Below are positions 9,751 to 18,477 of a stretch of 64,000 nucleotides of DNA, piece after piece. The stretch's first letter is position 1. Each line of letters begins with the position of its first letter. The DNA comes from Dethiosulfatibacter aminovorans DSM 17477 (GTDB taxonomy: Bacteria > Bacillota > Clostridia > Tissierellales > Dethiosulfatibacteraceae): contig NZ_FQZL01000006.1 of assembly GCF_900142005.1 (NCBI RefSeq), positions 248,001 to 312,000 of the forward strand. The letters run 5' to 3'. The position numbers and the translations under genes were made by a program. The notes beneath the pieces are model-generated. The model was not told the origin of the DNA, searched no databases, and was given only the letters and a program-made list of their open reading frames with translations.

Positions 9751-10089
9751 TCAATTTATTTTATCATATTTAATAATCTTTCTAACAATAATATTAAAAC
9801 TGTTGAATATTCTCAGACCGAATACAAGCATTACTACCAGATATAATGAAATACCAAGGTTTTCACCGATAAAAGCAAGGAAACAGGCAAATATTATTTC
9901 ACATAGAACCAGTAGTATTTCCTTGAAGATATCCAAATCCTTTGAGGAATCCCTGATAATCCTCAAAAGGCTTTCCAGTAAAATCAAAATAGTAAGTGTA
10001 ATATACAAGGTGAACGTCGCACTGTATGTCAGAGTGAGCGCAAGCCCCAGCAAAAATCCTATAATAATTCCTATACCTGCAATCAACAT
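9751..10089 (-). CDS. sbp: Small basic protein Sbp (DUF1290)
   Basis: A 112-residue hydrophobic protein with three transmembrane segments (about residues 2-20, 25-42 and 58-95) and a basic C-terminus. Length, the GIGIIIGFLLGLALTLTYSA opening and its position between DUF881 genes and ftsZ match the Sbp family of sporulating Firmicutes. The function is unknown; proximity to ftsZ suggests a division or sporulation-septum role. The hydrophobic pattern and gene order support the call more than motifs do. Confidence 0.8.
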   Translation of the reverse strand: MLIAGIGIIIGFLLGLALTLTYSATFTLYITLTILILLESLLRIIRDSSKDLDIFKEILLVLCEIIFACFLAFIGENLGISLYLVVMLVFGLRIFNSFNIIVRKIIKYDKIN

Positions 10090-10105
10090 GATATCACCAC
10101 CATCC

Positions 10106-10801
10106 TTAATTTTCTATATAGTCAAACTCAATTTTTTCCGTATATTTTGGTATAAGAATAAAATTGCTTTTCATTGTTTCAATACCTATTCCATAAACTG
10201 TTTTTAAATTGTATGCATAAGTATTTGGAGCATTTATAGCAGCAGACAACTCATCCTTGTTGCCTATGGCCTTAATAATGAACGGGGCTGCAATACCTTC
10301 TCCGTTAACCCTTATTAAAGGACCTATACATACAACTTCAGTATTGGAAAGTATTCTTTTCCCGTTTATTGAAACAGCTTCTGCTCCAGCGTTGATCAAA
10401 TCGTTGATTATTATGGTTACATCCATATCATGGATGAGATCATAATTAATATTCCCATGGCTTTCTTCCATATTGTCCGAAAGCTTGACCATGATTCCCT
10501 CGCCTCTCAGATTTGTATATCCTGCTATTGCTTTCATTTTATCAATTTCATCATTCAGATAAACAGAAATATCTTCTCCATTGCTTTCAAGCATCTCATA
10601 CTCTGCAAGTTCATTTCTGCTTCTTTCTATAATATTTTTAATATCTTCAATGTCCTGATTTATGATTTCCACTTCAGTTGACAAACCGGCAACAGTATTT
10701 ATATTGATGAAAACAAAATCCTTTGATTCATTAACTATTTGAGTACCCAACAGCAAACCAATTGTCAGAGACAATATCAATACTGCTAATCCTTTCTTCA
10801 T
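10106..10801 (-). CDS. DUF881 family membrane-anchored protein, second of two
   Basis: About 231 residues: a single N-terminal membrane segment (LAVLILSLTIGLLLGTQIV), a short coiled coil (about 35-75), then the DUF881 domain with GEGIMVKLSDN, INDLINAGAEAVSINGKRI and IKAIGNKDEL. This family (YlxW/YlxX in Bacillus) is encoded next to ftsQ and sbp; its function is unknown. The start at 10801 (MKKGLAV) leaves 13 bases after the first DUF881 gene; an earlier in-frame ATG at 10846 would overlap it. Confidence 0.82.
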   Translation of the reverse strand: MKKGLAVLILSLTIGLLLGTQIVNESKDFVFININTVAGLSTEVEIINQDIEDIKNIIERSRNELAEYEMLESNGEDISVYLNDEIDKMKAIAGYTNLRGEGIMVKLSDNMEESHGNINYDLIHDMDVTIIINDLINAGAEAVSINGKRILSNTEVVCIGPLIRVNGEGIAAPFIIKAIGNKDELSAAINAPNTYAYNLKTVYGIGIETMKSNFILIPKYTEKIEFDYIEN

Positions 10802-10814
10802 AGTGCCACCATCA

Positions 10815-11522
10815 TTATTCATATGACTGAGCATATTTGAAATCAATAGTTTTCAATTGCCTTTGAATCTCAATTTCATCTTCTACTTCAATATCTATTT
10901 TGAAATTCAAATTCCTCATTTCCCAAACAACGCCACCCTTGAAATTCAATACAGATTCAAGAGTCTGCTTGTTGCCTATTGCCTTTATTTCAAGAGGCGG
11001 TATGACAGACATCCCGTTTATATTCAAATGAGTTCCAACCGGCACTATCTCTGTATAGTTTGTATGCCTTTGACCGTTTATGGAAATTGCTTCAGCACCG
11101 GCAGCATTAAGATTGCTCAGTACAAGAAGAATATACTCGTAATTGTATATAAGATTTGAATTGAACTCACCAAACTGATCTTCAATATCAGGGTTATCGA
11201 GGGTAATTACGACCCCGGGACCTGATACATCGGTATAGCCCGACATTATTTTGAATTTATCCAGCTCCTCTGTGAGATTCTTGACATAGATACTTTCCTC
11301 TGCTGCAGCACTCTCGTATTCCTTAAGTCTGCTTTCTATCTCGTTCAAATCCGCCACAAGCTGTTCCTTTTCTTCCTCGGCATTTTTCAATTCACTTTTT
11401 AATTCATTCACCTTTTGAGAAATCTCAGTTTCGCCTGAAGTGTTTTTTACAACCTGATACTGAAATGCAAGTATAAACCCCAGGACCAGACTAACGATTA
11501 AAATCAATAATTTATTCTTCAA
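10815..11522 (-). CDS. DUF881 family membrane-anchored protein, first of two
   Basis: A 235-residue paralogue of the next gene: an N-terminal membrane segment (LLILIVSLVLGFILAFQY), a longer predicted coiled coil (about 30-85, rich in E, K and L) and the DUF881 core with GPGVVITLDNP, LSNLNAAGAEAISINGQRH and PPLEIKAIGNKQTLES. The paired genes look like an old tandem duplication, as the motifs align in order. The start overlaps the ftsQ end by 11 bases. Function unknown; an envelope protein acting with the division machinery is the natural inference. Confidence 0.82.
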   Translation of the reverse strand: MKNKLLILIVSLVLGFILAFQYQVVKNTSGETEISQKVNELKSELKNAEEEKEQLVADLNEIESRLKEYESAAAEESIYVKNLTEELDKFKIMSGYTDVSGPGVVITLDNPDIEDQFGEFNSNLIYNYEYILLVLSNLNAAGAEAISINGQRHTNYTEIVPVGTHLNINGMSVIPPLEIKAIGNKQTLESVLNFKGGVVWEMRNLNFKIDIEVEDEIEIQRQLKTIDFKYAQSYE

Positions 11523-12330
11523 AACGGTCCTCCGAATCTTCAGAACTTATATAAACAGGATTTTCTCCCTTGGTATAATCAATCAAGCCATCGATATCCT
11601 GGTTTTTATCTGTTCTTTCATCTATAATATTTTTACTGAAAACAAGTTGATATTTCATGTCTTTATCCTGATCAAGCTTAACAAGGGTCCCGCCGTCCAA
11701 AAGTACATAAACATCATCCCCTGATATCTTCAGTTTGTTAACATAAACCATCTCGTTTAAACTAATATAATACATTAAATCTACAATTAAATCAAAGGAA
11801 ATATTATTTTCTTCGAATAAAACTGCTCTACCCATTTCACATTCATAAATATTGTCAGTTTCAACTACCATAGATTCCTCATTGATTTCATCGACTGCTT
11901 CAAGGGGAATCCCTTCAAAATCCAACAATATTATTTCATTTGAAGTCTTTAGGGATATTTCTGCGGTTCTTTCAACGACAGAAACAGCCATACCATCGGG
12001 ATACTTTTTTTTGATTACTGTTTCCTTTATATAGGGTATCTGATTAATATTATCAACAATACCTTTTTTGTTGATGAAAAGCAGATTCTCCCCCTTTCTC
12101 AATCCGGAATCGCTGATTATTTCATCTGGTGACAATTCATGATTACCCTCTACAAGTATCTCTTCAAGGGAGAAGAAGTCTGTATAATAAACAGTATAAT
12201 ATATTCCAGCCAAAGCCAAAAACACAGTCATTGAAACCAACAGTTTCCTGATTTTCTTTCTTCTTCTTATCTTTCTTTTTTCTTCTCTTTTTCTTCTTAA
12301 AGCTTCCCTTGATACTTCAAATTCACTCAT
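11512..12330 (-). CDS. ftsQ: Division protein FtsQ/DivIB
   Basis: A 272-residue bitopic protein: a very basic cytoplasmic N-terminus (residues 8-28, mostly K and R), one membrane segment (about 30-48), then the POTRA domain (FFSLEEILVEGNHELSPDEII, about 52-120) and the beta domain. FtsQ/DivIB links FtsL and FtsB-type proteins to septal peptidoglycan synthesis. It overlaps murG by eight bases and the DUF881 gene by eleven. The C-terminal tail is acidic. Confidence 0.9.
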   Translation of the reverse strand: MSEFEVSREALRRKREEKRKIRRRKKIRKLLVSMTVFLALAGIYYTVYYTDFFSLEEILVEGNHELSPDEIISDSGLRKGENLLFINKKGIVDNINQIPYIKETVIKKKYPDGMAVSVVERTAEISLKTSNEIILLDFEGIPLEAVDEINEESMVVETDNIYECEMGRAVLFEENNISFDLIVDLMYYISLNEMVYVNKLKISGDDVYVLLDGGTLVKLDQDKDMKYQLVFSKNIIDERTDKNQDIDGLIDYTKGENPVYISSEDSEDRFEE

Positions 12331-13441
12331 ATTTAATTTCTAATACCTTCCCAATAGCATCATTTATCTTTTTACTATAGTCTGAATTAGAAAGTTTCAA
12401 GCTTTCAGACCGCATTTTTTCATATACATCTTTTTTTTCAATCAACTCATTTATTATATCATAAAGTTTTTCGCCTGTAACCTCATCCTCAGTAAGAACA
12501 TATGCAGCGCCTGATTTTTCAACACTTCTGGCATTTTTTTCCTGGTGGTTCTCTGCAGTATATGCTTTTGGAATCAAGACCGAAGGAAGACCCAGTGATG
12601 TTATTTCTGCAATTGTAATGGCTCCGGAACTGCCAAGTACCAAGTCGCAGGCATTCAACGCCTTTGGTGCCTCAAACATATAATCCTGTACAGCCACATT
12701 ATCAGGCAATACTGTTCCCTTATCTTCCAGCTCCTTTAAAAATCTTTCATGAAGCCTCTTTCCTGTAACGTGCAAAAGCTGTATCCTTTCATCGCCTCCA
12801 ATAAGATCTATCAGTTCCATGACGGCATTGTTCAGACTCAACTGGCCGCCACTTCCTCCAAAGGAATATATGAAAAATCTATCACCCTCTATATCCATTT
12901 CCTTTCTTGATTCTTCCCTGTCAAAATCAAACAAATCCTTTCTAACGGGATTTCCCACAAGGACCCTTTCTTTGGATTTGGCAAAATATTTCCCGGATTC
13001 TTCAAAACTCAACATTACAACATCTGATATTCTTCCAAGAAGCTTGTTGGTTATCCCCGGATATACGTTCTGTTCATGTATCATTGTTCTGATCTTACAC
13101 AGTCTTGCCCCAAGAACTACAGGCCCCGATACAAATCCTCCCGTTCCAATGACTATATCCGGCTTTTCCTTTTTCATCAGGGCCATGGATTGAATCAAGC
13201 CTGCAATATTGTTGAAAAGTGTTTTAATGTTGGATGGAGAATAAAGCTTTCTATTAATATACCCAGTACTAACTGACTTAAACCTTATGTTTCTTTTTGG
13301 AACCAGTTCGCTCTCCATACTATTCTTTGAACCAATGTATAGTATTTCAGCATCACCGTCATATTCCCTTATTATATCTATAATGGCCAGCGCTGGAGAA
13401 ATATGCCCTCCAGTACCTCCACCGCTAAGTATGTACTTCAT
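12323..13441 (-). CDS. murG: Lipid II synthase MurG
   Basis: The enzyme adds GlcNAc from UDP-GlcNAc to lipid I, giving lipid II, at the inner membrane face. The 372-residue GT-B protein starts with YILSGGGTGGHISPALAI, the MurG glycine-rich loop, and has GTGGFVSGPVVLGA, HEQNVYPGITNKLLG, the second loop FGGSGGQLSLNNAV, and the UDP-binding LVLGSSGAITIAEITSLGLPSVLIP. ATG 13441 is chosen with the GAGG site five bases ahead; a GTG six bases further up lies in that site. Confidence 0.97.
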   Translation of the reverse strand: MKYILSGGGTGGHISPALAIIDIIREYDGDAEILYIGSKNSMESELVPKRNIRFKSVSTGYINRKLYSPSNIKTLFNNIAGLIQSMALMKKEKPDIVIGTGGFVSGPVVLGARLCKIRTMIHEQNVYPGITNKLLGRISDVVMLSFEESGKYFAKSKERVLVGNPVRKDLFDFDREESRKEMDIEGDRFFIYSFGGSGGQLSLNNAVMELIDLIGGDERIQLLHVTGKRLHERFLKELEDKGTVLPDNVAVQDYMFEAPKALNACDLVLGSSGAITIAEITSLGLPSVLIPKAYTAENHQEKNARSVEKSGAAYVLTEDEVTGEKLYDIINELIEKKDVYEKMRSESLKLSNSDYSKKINDAIGKVLEIKYE

Positions 13442-13454
13442 AAACACCTCTGAC

Positions 13455-14549
13455 TTATATTGAATTTTTTGAAATGTTAAGCAATATTCCCATTGCAGCC
13501 ATGAATATCATCAACGATGTCCCTCCAGCGCTAATAAAAGGCAGCGCTATTCCCGTCGGAGGCATGGAAGAAGTGACAACTGCAATATGAACAAGAGCCT
13601 GTATCCCAATTAATGCAGTTATTCCCACTGCCAGAAAAGAACCAAAAAGATCATTTGCATTTATTGCAATTCTGAAACCTCTCCAAATAATCACTATGTA
13701 AAAAAGAATGACTATGAAACATCCAATGAATCCCAATTCCTCTCCAATTATCGAAAAGATGAAATCATTGTAGCTTTCCGGAATATAAAAAAACTTTTGC
13801 CTGCTCTTGCCAAGCCCCAGCCCAAACAATCCTCCTGTACCAAGAGCATATATTGACTGGACAACCTGCCATCCAATTGAAAGCTTATATTCAAAAGGAT
13901 CAAGAAAACTTATCAGCCTAAGTTTTCTGAAAGGTTCGTTTACTATAAAGTAAGCAATTCCCGAAGCTCCAATCATAATGGTAAGGAATACATGCAAAAT
14001 GTTTGCACCGGCACAGAGATACATTACTCCCAGTGTAAGCGCCAGAACAAAACTTGTACTCAAATCATTCTGGATTACAATTATTCCTGCAAACATACCT
14101 ATCATTGCCAAAACAGGAATATATCCTCTGCCGAATTTCTTTATGAAATCATTGTTCTTTTCAAGAAAATATGCCATATACACTATTGCTGTCACTTTTA
14201 TGATATCGGAAGGCTGGATACTTAATGCACCAATACTCACCCATCGCTGTGCTCCGTTTGCAGTAGTTCCTGCTGCAGTAAACAGTGAAAATCCAGCTAA
14301 TAATATTACTCCAAGAAATATCTTGTTCAACTTCCTGTATATCCTGTAGTCGATAAAAGATGTAACAATCATTGCTACAAAACCCAAAACACCTGCTATT
14401 ATCTGCTTTTTAAGAAAAAAGAATCCATTTCCCTGAAAATTGTAGTATCCATCAGGATAACTGGAACTGTACACCATAACAAATCCGAAAAGTACTATTA
14501 TTAGAGTCGTTAAAAACAACAGCCAGTCAATTGTCTTTCTATTCTCCAT
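13455..14549 (-). CDS. ftsW: SEDS glycosyltransferase FtsW/SpoVE
   Basis: A 364-residue membrane protein with about ten hydrophobic segments. It has the SEDS motifs: NGAQRWVSIGALSIQPSDIIK (with the conserved W and the SIQPSD stretch), the large extracellular loop IGWQVVQSIYALGTGGLFGLGLGKSRQKFFYIPESYNDFIFSIIGEELGF, and the C-terminal MPPTGIALPFISAGGTSLM. SEDS proteins polymerise lipid II with a cognate class B PBP, here most likely spoVD upstream. It could be the division (FtsW) or spore-cortex (SpoVE) version; the sequence alone does not decide. Confidence 0.93.
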   Translation of the reverse strand: MENRKTIDWLLFLTTLIIVLFGFVMVYSSSYPDGYYNFQGNGFFFLKKQIIAGVLGFVAMIVTSFIDYRIYRKLNKIFLGVILLAGFSLFTAAGTTANGAQRWVSIGALSIQPSDIIKVTAIVYMAYFLEKNNDFIKKFGRGYIPVLAMIGMFAGIIVIQNDLSTSFVLALTLGVMYLCAGANILHVFLTIMIGASGIAYFIVNEPFRKLRLISFLDPFEYKLSIGWQVVQSIYALGTGGLFGLGLGKSRQKFFYIPESYNDFIFSIIGEELGFIGCFIVILFYIVIIWRGFRIAINANDLFGSFLAVGITALIGIQALVHIAVVTSSMPPTGIALPFISAGGTSLMIFMAAMGILLNISKNSI

Positions 14550-15900
14550 TTTTATCCACCAAATCAAATACTATACTCTTGAATTCTCTTCCCCTGACCA
14601 TGTAATTATCGTACATGTCCCAGCTTGCACAAGCTGGTGACAAAAGAACTATTTCCCCGTGAGCTGCTTTATTATATGAACTCATTACACATTCTTTCAA
14701 TGTATCGTAGATTTCATAGTCAAGAAATCCATTTTCTTTCATTGTCTCTGCTATCTTATGCTTGGTTTCACCAAAAATACTTGCAGTTTTCACATTGCCT
14801 TTCAAATTCTCCACTAGAAGCTTGAATTCCTCACCTTTGTCCATTCCTCCAAGTATTATGTGGACCGGTGATTCAAAGCTGTTTATAGCCTTGATTGAAG
14901 CATCTGTGTTTGTACCCTTTGAATCATTATAGAAACTTATCCCTTCTACATCTGCTACATATTCAAGTCTATGCTCTACTCCTCTAAATGATTCAAGCAC
15001 CGTTCTAATAGATTCGATATCAGCTCCTGCCAGCCTGGATGCCAGGATCGCAGCAAGACAATTTTCTAAATTATGTAAACCAGGTATGAATATTTGATCT
15101 GTATCGCAGACATATTCAGGCTCAACGATATTTAGCACAATCCTCCCTTGGTTTACATAAATACCTTCAACCTCTTCGTCTGTTGTAGTAAAATACAGTT
15201 TTTTACACTTCACATCCTCAACTCCACTTTTCGATATCTCGTTATCATAGTTGATTATGCAATAGTCATCTTCGGTTTGATTTGCCGTTATTTTAAGTTT
15301 TGCTTCAATATAGTTTTCATATGTTTTATGCCATGATATATGGTCGGGACTTATATTTGTAATAACAGAAATATTAGGTCTGAATTCGACAACTCCGTCA
15401 AGCTGAAATGAGCTTAGTTCGACTACTCCTATGTCCTCACTGCCCATATCCTTGAAATCCCACATTATTCCGGATCCGATGTTGCCGGTGACAACAGCGT
15501 TTCCCTTCCACTGATTTATCATTTCGCCTATAATGGTCGTAGTGGTAGTCTTGCCGTTTGTCCCGGTAATTCCTATAATAAAGCTGCCATCACAATTTCT
15601 GTAGGCATACTCCACATCGTTTATTATTTCAACATTGCTGTTTCTGGCAGCATCAAGCACAGGGTCATCATTTGGTATTCCCGGGCTCTTTATAACCACA
15701 GCATATTGACTCATGTCAAGACTGTCATCTGTACTGTAAATTTTCATATCGGACATTCCAATATCAACAAGAATTGGCTTAAGCTCCTCCCTTGTTTTCC
15801 TATCAACTATATCTGCCTTGATACCATCGGCCTTCAACCTTTTTAAGGCTGATATACCAGAGATCCCCAATCCATATATCAATATTTTTCCTTTAGTCAT
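14539..15900 (-). CDS. murD: UDP-MurNAc-L-alanine:D-glutamate ligase
   Basis: A cytoplasmic Mur ligase adding D-glutamate to UDP-MurNAc-L-Ala. The 453-residue protein has an N-terminal Rossmann domain (ILIYGLGISGISALKRL), the ATP loop GITGTNGKTTTTTII (about 109-123), VELSSFQLDG, NISPDHISWHKTYENYIEAK and the C-terminal domain with FRGVEHRLEYV and SKGTNTDASIKA, all MurD signatures. The start at 15900 has an AAGGGG site six bases upstream; an ATG two codons earlier is too close to it. Confidence 0.97.
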   Translation of the reverse strand: MTKGKILIYGLGISGISALKRLKADGIKADIVDRKTREELKPILVDIGMSDMKIYSTDDSLDMSQYAVVIKSPGIPNDDPVLDAARNSNVEIINDVEYAYRNCDGSFIIGITGTNGKTTTTTIIGEMINQWKGNAVVTGNIGSGIMWDFKDMGSEDIGVVELSSFQLDGVVEFRPNISVITNISPDHISWHKTYENYIEAKLKITANQTEDDYCIINYDNEISKSGVEDVKCKKLYFTTTDEEVEGIYVNQGRIVLNIVEPEYVCDTDQIFIPGLHNLENCLAAILASRLAGADIESIRTVLESFRGVEHRLEYVADVEGISFYNDSKGTNTDASIKAINSFESPVHIILGGMDKGEEFKLLVENLKGNVKTASIFGETKHKIAETMKENGFLDYEIYDTLKECVMSSYNKAAHGEIVLLSPACASWDMYDNYMVRGREFKSIVFDLVDKNGE

Positions 15901-15910
15901 CTGCATCCCC

Positions 15911-16885
15911 TTATATGAATACTACTGCAACGGCAAACAGTCCCGATACTGCTGCAGCCAAATAGAATCTTGTTACAACCTTGGTTTCCTTCCATCCCTT
16001 CTCTTCATAATGATGGTGAAGGGGGCTCATCAGAAACACTCTCTTTCCTCTTGTCTTGAATGAAACAACCTGTATGACAACCGAAAGTGTTTCAGCAAGG
16101 AATACTGCTCCAAGTATTGGAAACACGATCATGGCACCGGATAAAACCATTAAGGCTGAAACTGCACCTCCAAGAGCCAGCGATCCCACATCGCCCATAA
16201 ATACCTTTGCAGGATACTTGTTGTAAATTAAAAATCCAATACATCCCCCTGCAACTGCTGATGCAAAGGATACAAGTGTTGCAACACTCTGCAGCCTGCT
16301 TCCAATCACAAAAGAAATCAATACGAAAAATACCATAAATATCAATGTTACACCGGAGGCAAGGCCGTCCAAACCATCAGTGAGATTCACACTGTTTACA
16401 ATACCAAGTACAACAATCATGGCGAAAGGTATATAAAAGATTCCCATGTTCAAATATTTTTCAACCAAAGGAATGTATATGCCCCCTCCCATATCAGTAA
16501 ACACATACTGATAAACAACCAGAACAAGCGCAAACAAGAGCTGTCCTGATAGCTTTTGCCAGGCTCTCAGTCCTAGATTTCTTTTTTTCACAACCTTTAT
16601 GTAGTCATCAATAAAACCCACTGCGCCAAAGCCTGCTATTACAGTCATGGTAATAGCTGATACAATGTTCTTTTCAATAAATGCCAGATATGCCACAAAT
16701 ACCGCAGCCATTATTGCGACGCCGCCCATGGTAGGTGTCCCTGTTTTAACCTTGTGGGATTCAGGTCCTTCCTCCCTTACTGTCTGTCCGAATTTCAATT
16801 TTTTTAAATACGGTATCATCAAAGGCACCAAAACCGCAGTCACTATAAAGGCTGCTGCAAATGCAAAAATAGTACTATTTGTCAT
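15911..16885 (-). CDS. mraY: Phospho-MurNAc-pentapeptide translocase MraY
   Basis: A 324-residue integral membrane enzyme with about ten hydrophobic segments, making lipid I from UDP-MurNAc-pentapeptide and undecaprenyl phosphate. Signatures: KTGTPTMGGVAIM, GFIDDYIKVVKKRNLGL (the DD aspartates), NSVNLTDGLDGLASG, AKVFMGDVGSLALGG and FLMSPLHHHYEEKGW. It overlaps murE by 11 bases; the usual murF gene is absent between them. Confidence 0.97.
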   Translation of the reverse strand: MTNSTIFAFAAAFIVTAVLVPLMIPYLKKLKFGQTVREEGPESHKVKTGTPTMGGVAIMAAVFVAYLAFIEKNIVSAITMTVIAGFGAVGFIDDYIKVVKKRNLGLRAWQKLSGQLLFALVLVVYQYVFTDMGGGIYIPLVEKYLNMGIFYIPFAMIVVLGIVNSVNLTDGLDGLASGVTLIFMVFFVLISFVIGSRLQSVATLVSFASAVAGGCIGFLIYNKYPAKVFMGDVGSLALGGAVSALMVLSGAMIVFPILGAVFLAETLSVVIQVVSFKTRGKRVFLMSPLHHHYEEKGWKETKVVTRFYLAAAVSGLFAVAVVFI

Positions 16886-18359
16886 TGCTTGTCTCCTTCA
16901 TTTGTTTTTCTGCGGATTCAATGGATTTCATCGCCAGCTCCCTTTCAAAGTGCGGCACCTTCCTATCTTCAACAACCTGGTATGGTTCCGTTGATTTTCC
17001 TGCAAGAAGAATTACATCGTCCTTTTCATGATTTTTGATAAGATAGTCTATCGCTTCTCCCCTGTCTTCAATTATCATGTAATTGTTGTGGTATTCCTTC
17101 ACTCCACCTGCTATTTCATTGCATATGTCGATGATATTTTCATATCTCGGATTGTCGGCAGTAATCATTACGAAGTCACAATACCTTCCGGCAACCTTTC
17201 CCATCAAGGCTCTTCTCGCTATGTCCCTTCCTCCTCCAGCTCCAAACATAACCACCTTGCGACCTGTTGCAAACTGGTCTATTGTCTCCATAACCTTTTC
17301 AAGACCATCGGGTGTATGGGCAAAATCCAGTATTATGGTGCAGTCAAGTTTTGTAGGCAGGAATTCAAATCTTCCAACAACTCCTGATGAGAGATCATAA
17401 GCCTTTATTATATCCTCAATGTCAATTCCATATTCGAGAGCCGCTATCAGGGCTCCTGTATAATTGTATACATTAAACATTCCAGGAGTATTGATTTTCA
17501 CTTCATGATCTTCTCCGTTAAATGAAATCAAAAATCTGGATTCGTCCTTGTTGATTCTGCAATTGCTGATCCTGTAATGGCAATCCTCTTGCATTGAAAA
17601 TCCCCTGACATTGATTCCTTCTTCTCTAAGCTCCCTGTAGAGCCTCATTCCGTATTCATCGTCCATGTTTACTATTGACAGTTCGCAATTATAGAAGAAT
17701 TTTTTCTTTGCCTGATAATAGTTCTCCATATTCTTATGGAATACAAGATGGTCTTTTGTCAGATTTGTAAAGATACCGCTCTTGAACTTAAGGTTTTTCA
17801 CCCTGTATAATTCTGTGGAATGTGACGAAACCTCCATAAAGCAGTTTTCAATTCCTTCATCCTTCATCCTGTTCATAAGATTGTGCAAATCCGGGGACTC
17901 GGGGGTAGTATTGTTGAGTTTAACCTTTTTTTCTCCAATTACGGCTCCCATGGTTCCAATTATCCCCGACATAATCCCCTGGTGGTCAAATATTTTCTTC
18001 AATATGTATGTAGTACTGGTTTTTCCGTTTGTTCCCGTTACGCCTATTAAGTTCAAGCCTTCATCGGGTCTTTGCATCAGATATGAAATATCCGACATGG
18101 CCTTTCTTGTATCACCAACCCTTATAAAGGTACATTCGTCGATTTCCTCGGGCATATCCTGGCACAACACAACCCTGCATCCATTGCTGCATGCATCCTT
18201 TATATACTCGTGCCCATCCCTCTCAAAACCCTTTATAGCTGCAAAAACGGTGTTCGGGTCAGCTTTTCTTGAATCATAGGTGATATCTGTTATGTCAACA
18301 TTTTCATCGCCTTTAAAATCACAATATTCAATATTATTAAGTATTCCTTTAACACGCAT
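16875..18359 (-). CDS. murE: UDP-MurNAc-tripeptide synthetase MurE (meso-DAP type)
   Basis: A 494-residue Mur ligase adding the third stem-peptide residue. It has the ATP loop GVTGTNGKTSTTYILK (about 106-121), TNLTKDHLVFHKNMENYYQAK, DFAHTPDGLEKVM, and GAGGGRDIARRALMG. The substrate motif is DNPR in TADNPRYENI; known MurE enzymes with DNPR use meso-diaminopimelate, whereas lysine enzymes have other residues there. So the cell wall is predicted to be meso-DAP. The gene has its own probable promoter in the 118-base gap after spoVD. Confidence 0.97.
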   Translation of the reverse strand: MRVKGILNNIEYCDFKGDENVDITDITYDSRKADPNTVFAAIKGFERDGHEYIKDACSNGCRVVLCQDMPEEIDECTFIRVGDTRKAMSDISYLMQRPDEGLNLIGVTGTNGKTSTTYILKKIFDHQGIMSGIIGTMGAVIGEKKVKLNNTTPESPDLHNLMNRMKDEGIENCFMEVSSHSTELYRVKNLKFKSGIFTNLTKDHLVFHKNMENYYQAKKKFFYNCELSIVNMDDEYGMRLYRELREEGINVRGFSMQEDCHYRISNCRINKDESRFLISFNGEDHEVKINTPGMFNVYNYTGALIAALEYGIDIEDIIKAYDLSSGVVGRFEFLPTKLDCTIILDFAHTPDGLEKVMETIDQFATGRKVVMFGAGGGRDIARRALMGKVAGRYCDFVMITADNPRYENIIDICNEIAGGVKEYHNNYMIIEDRGEAIDYLIKNHEKDDVILLAGKSTEPYQVVEDRKVPHFERELAMKSIESAEKQMKETSNDK

Positions 18360-18389
18360 ACTAAACCTCTCATTGTCTAATCTTACAAT

Positions 18390-18418
18390 ATAATAATACT
18401 ATTACAGCATAAAATCAA
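18390..18418 (-). promoter_or_regulatory. Probable sigma-A promoter for murE-to-ftsZ
   Basis: TTGATT (18418-18413), 17 bases, TATTAT (18395-18390), then the murE ribosome-binding site GAGAGG before ATG 18359. This would give the downstream dcw genes a second entry point independent of mraZ. Confidence 0.55.
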
Positions 18419-18446
18419 CTTTAATTAATACCTCCCAGCTGAAATA

Positions 18447-18467
18447 CTCAGGAACATATGTCCTGAG
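18447..18467 (-). repeat. Perfect 7-bp hairpin between spoVD and murE
   Basis: CTCAGGA and TCCTGAG flank a seven-base loop 11 bases after the spoVD stop. No T-run follows, so it may be a processing or stability element rather than a terminator. Confidence 0.5.
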
Positions 18468-18477
18468 CACCATAGCA

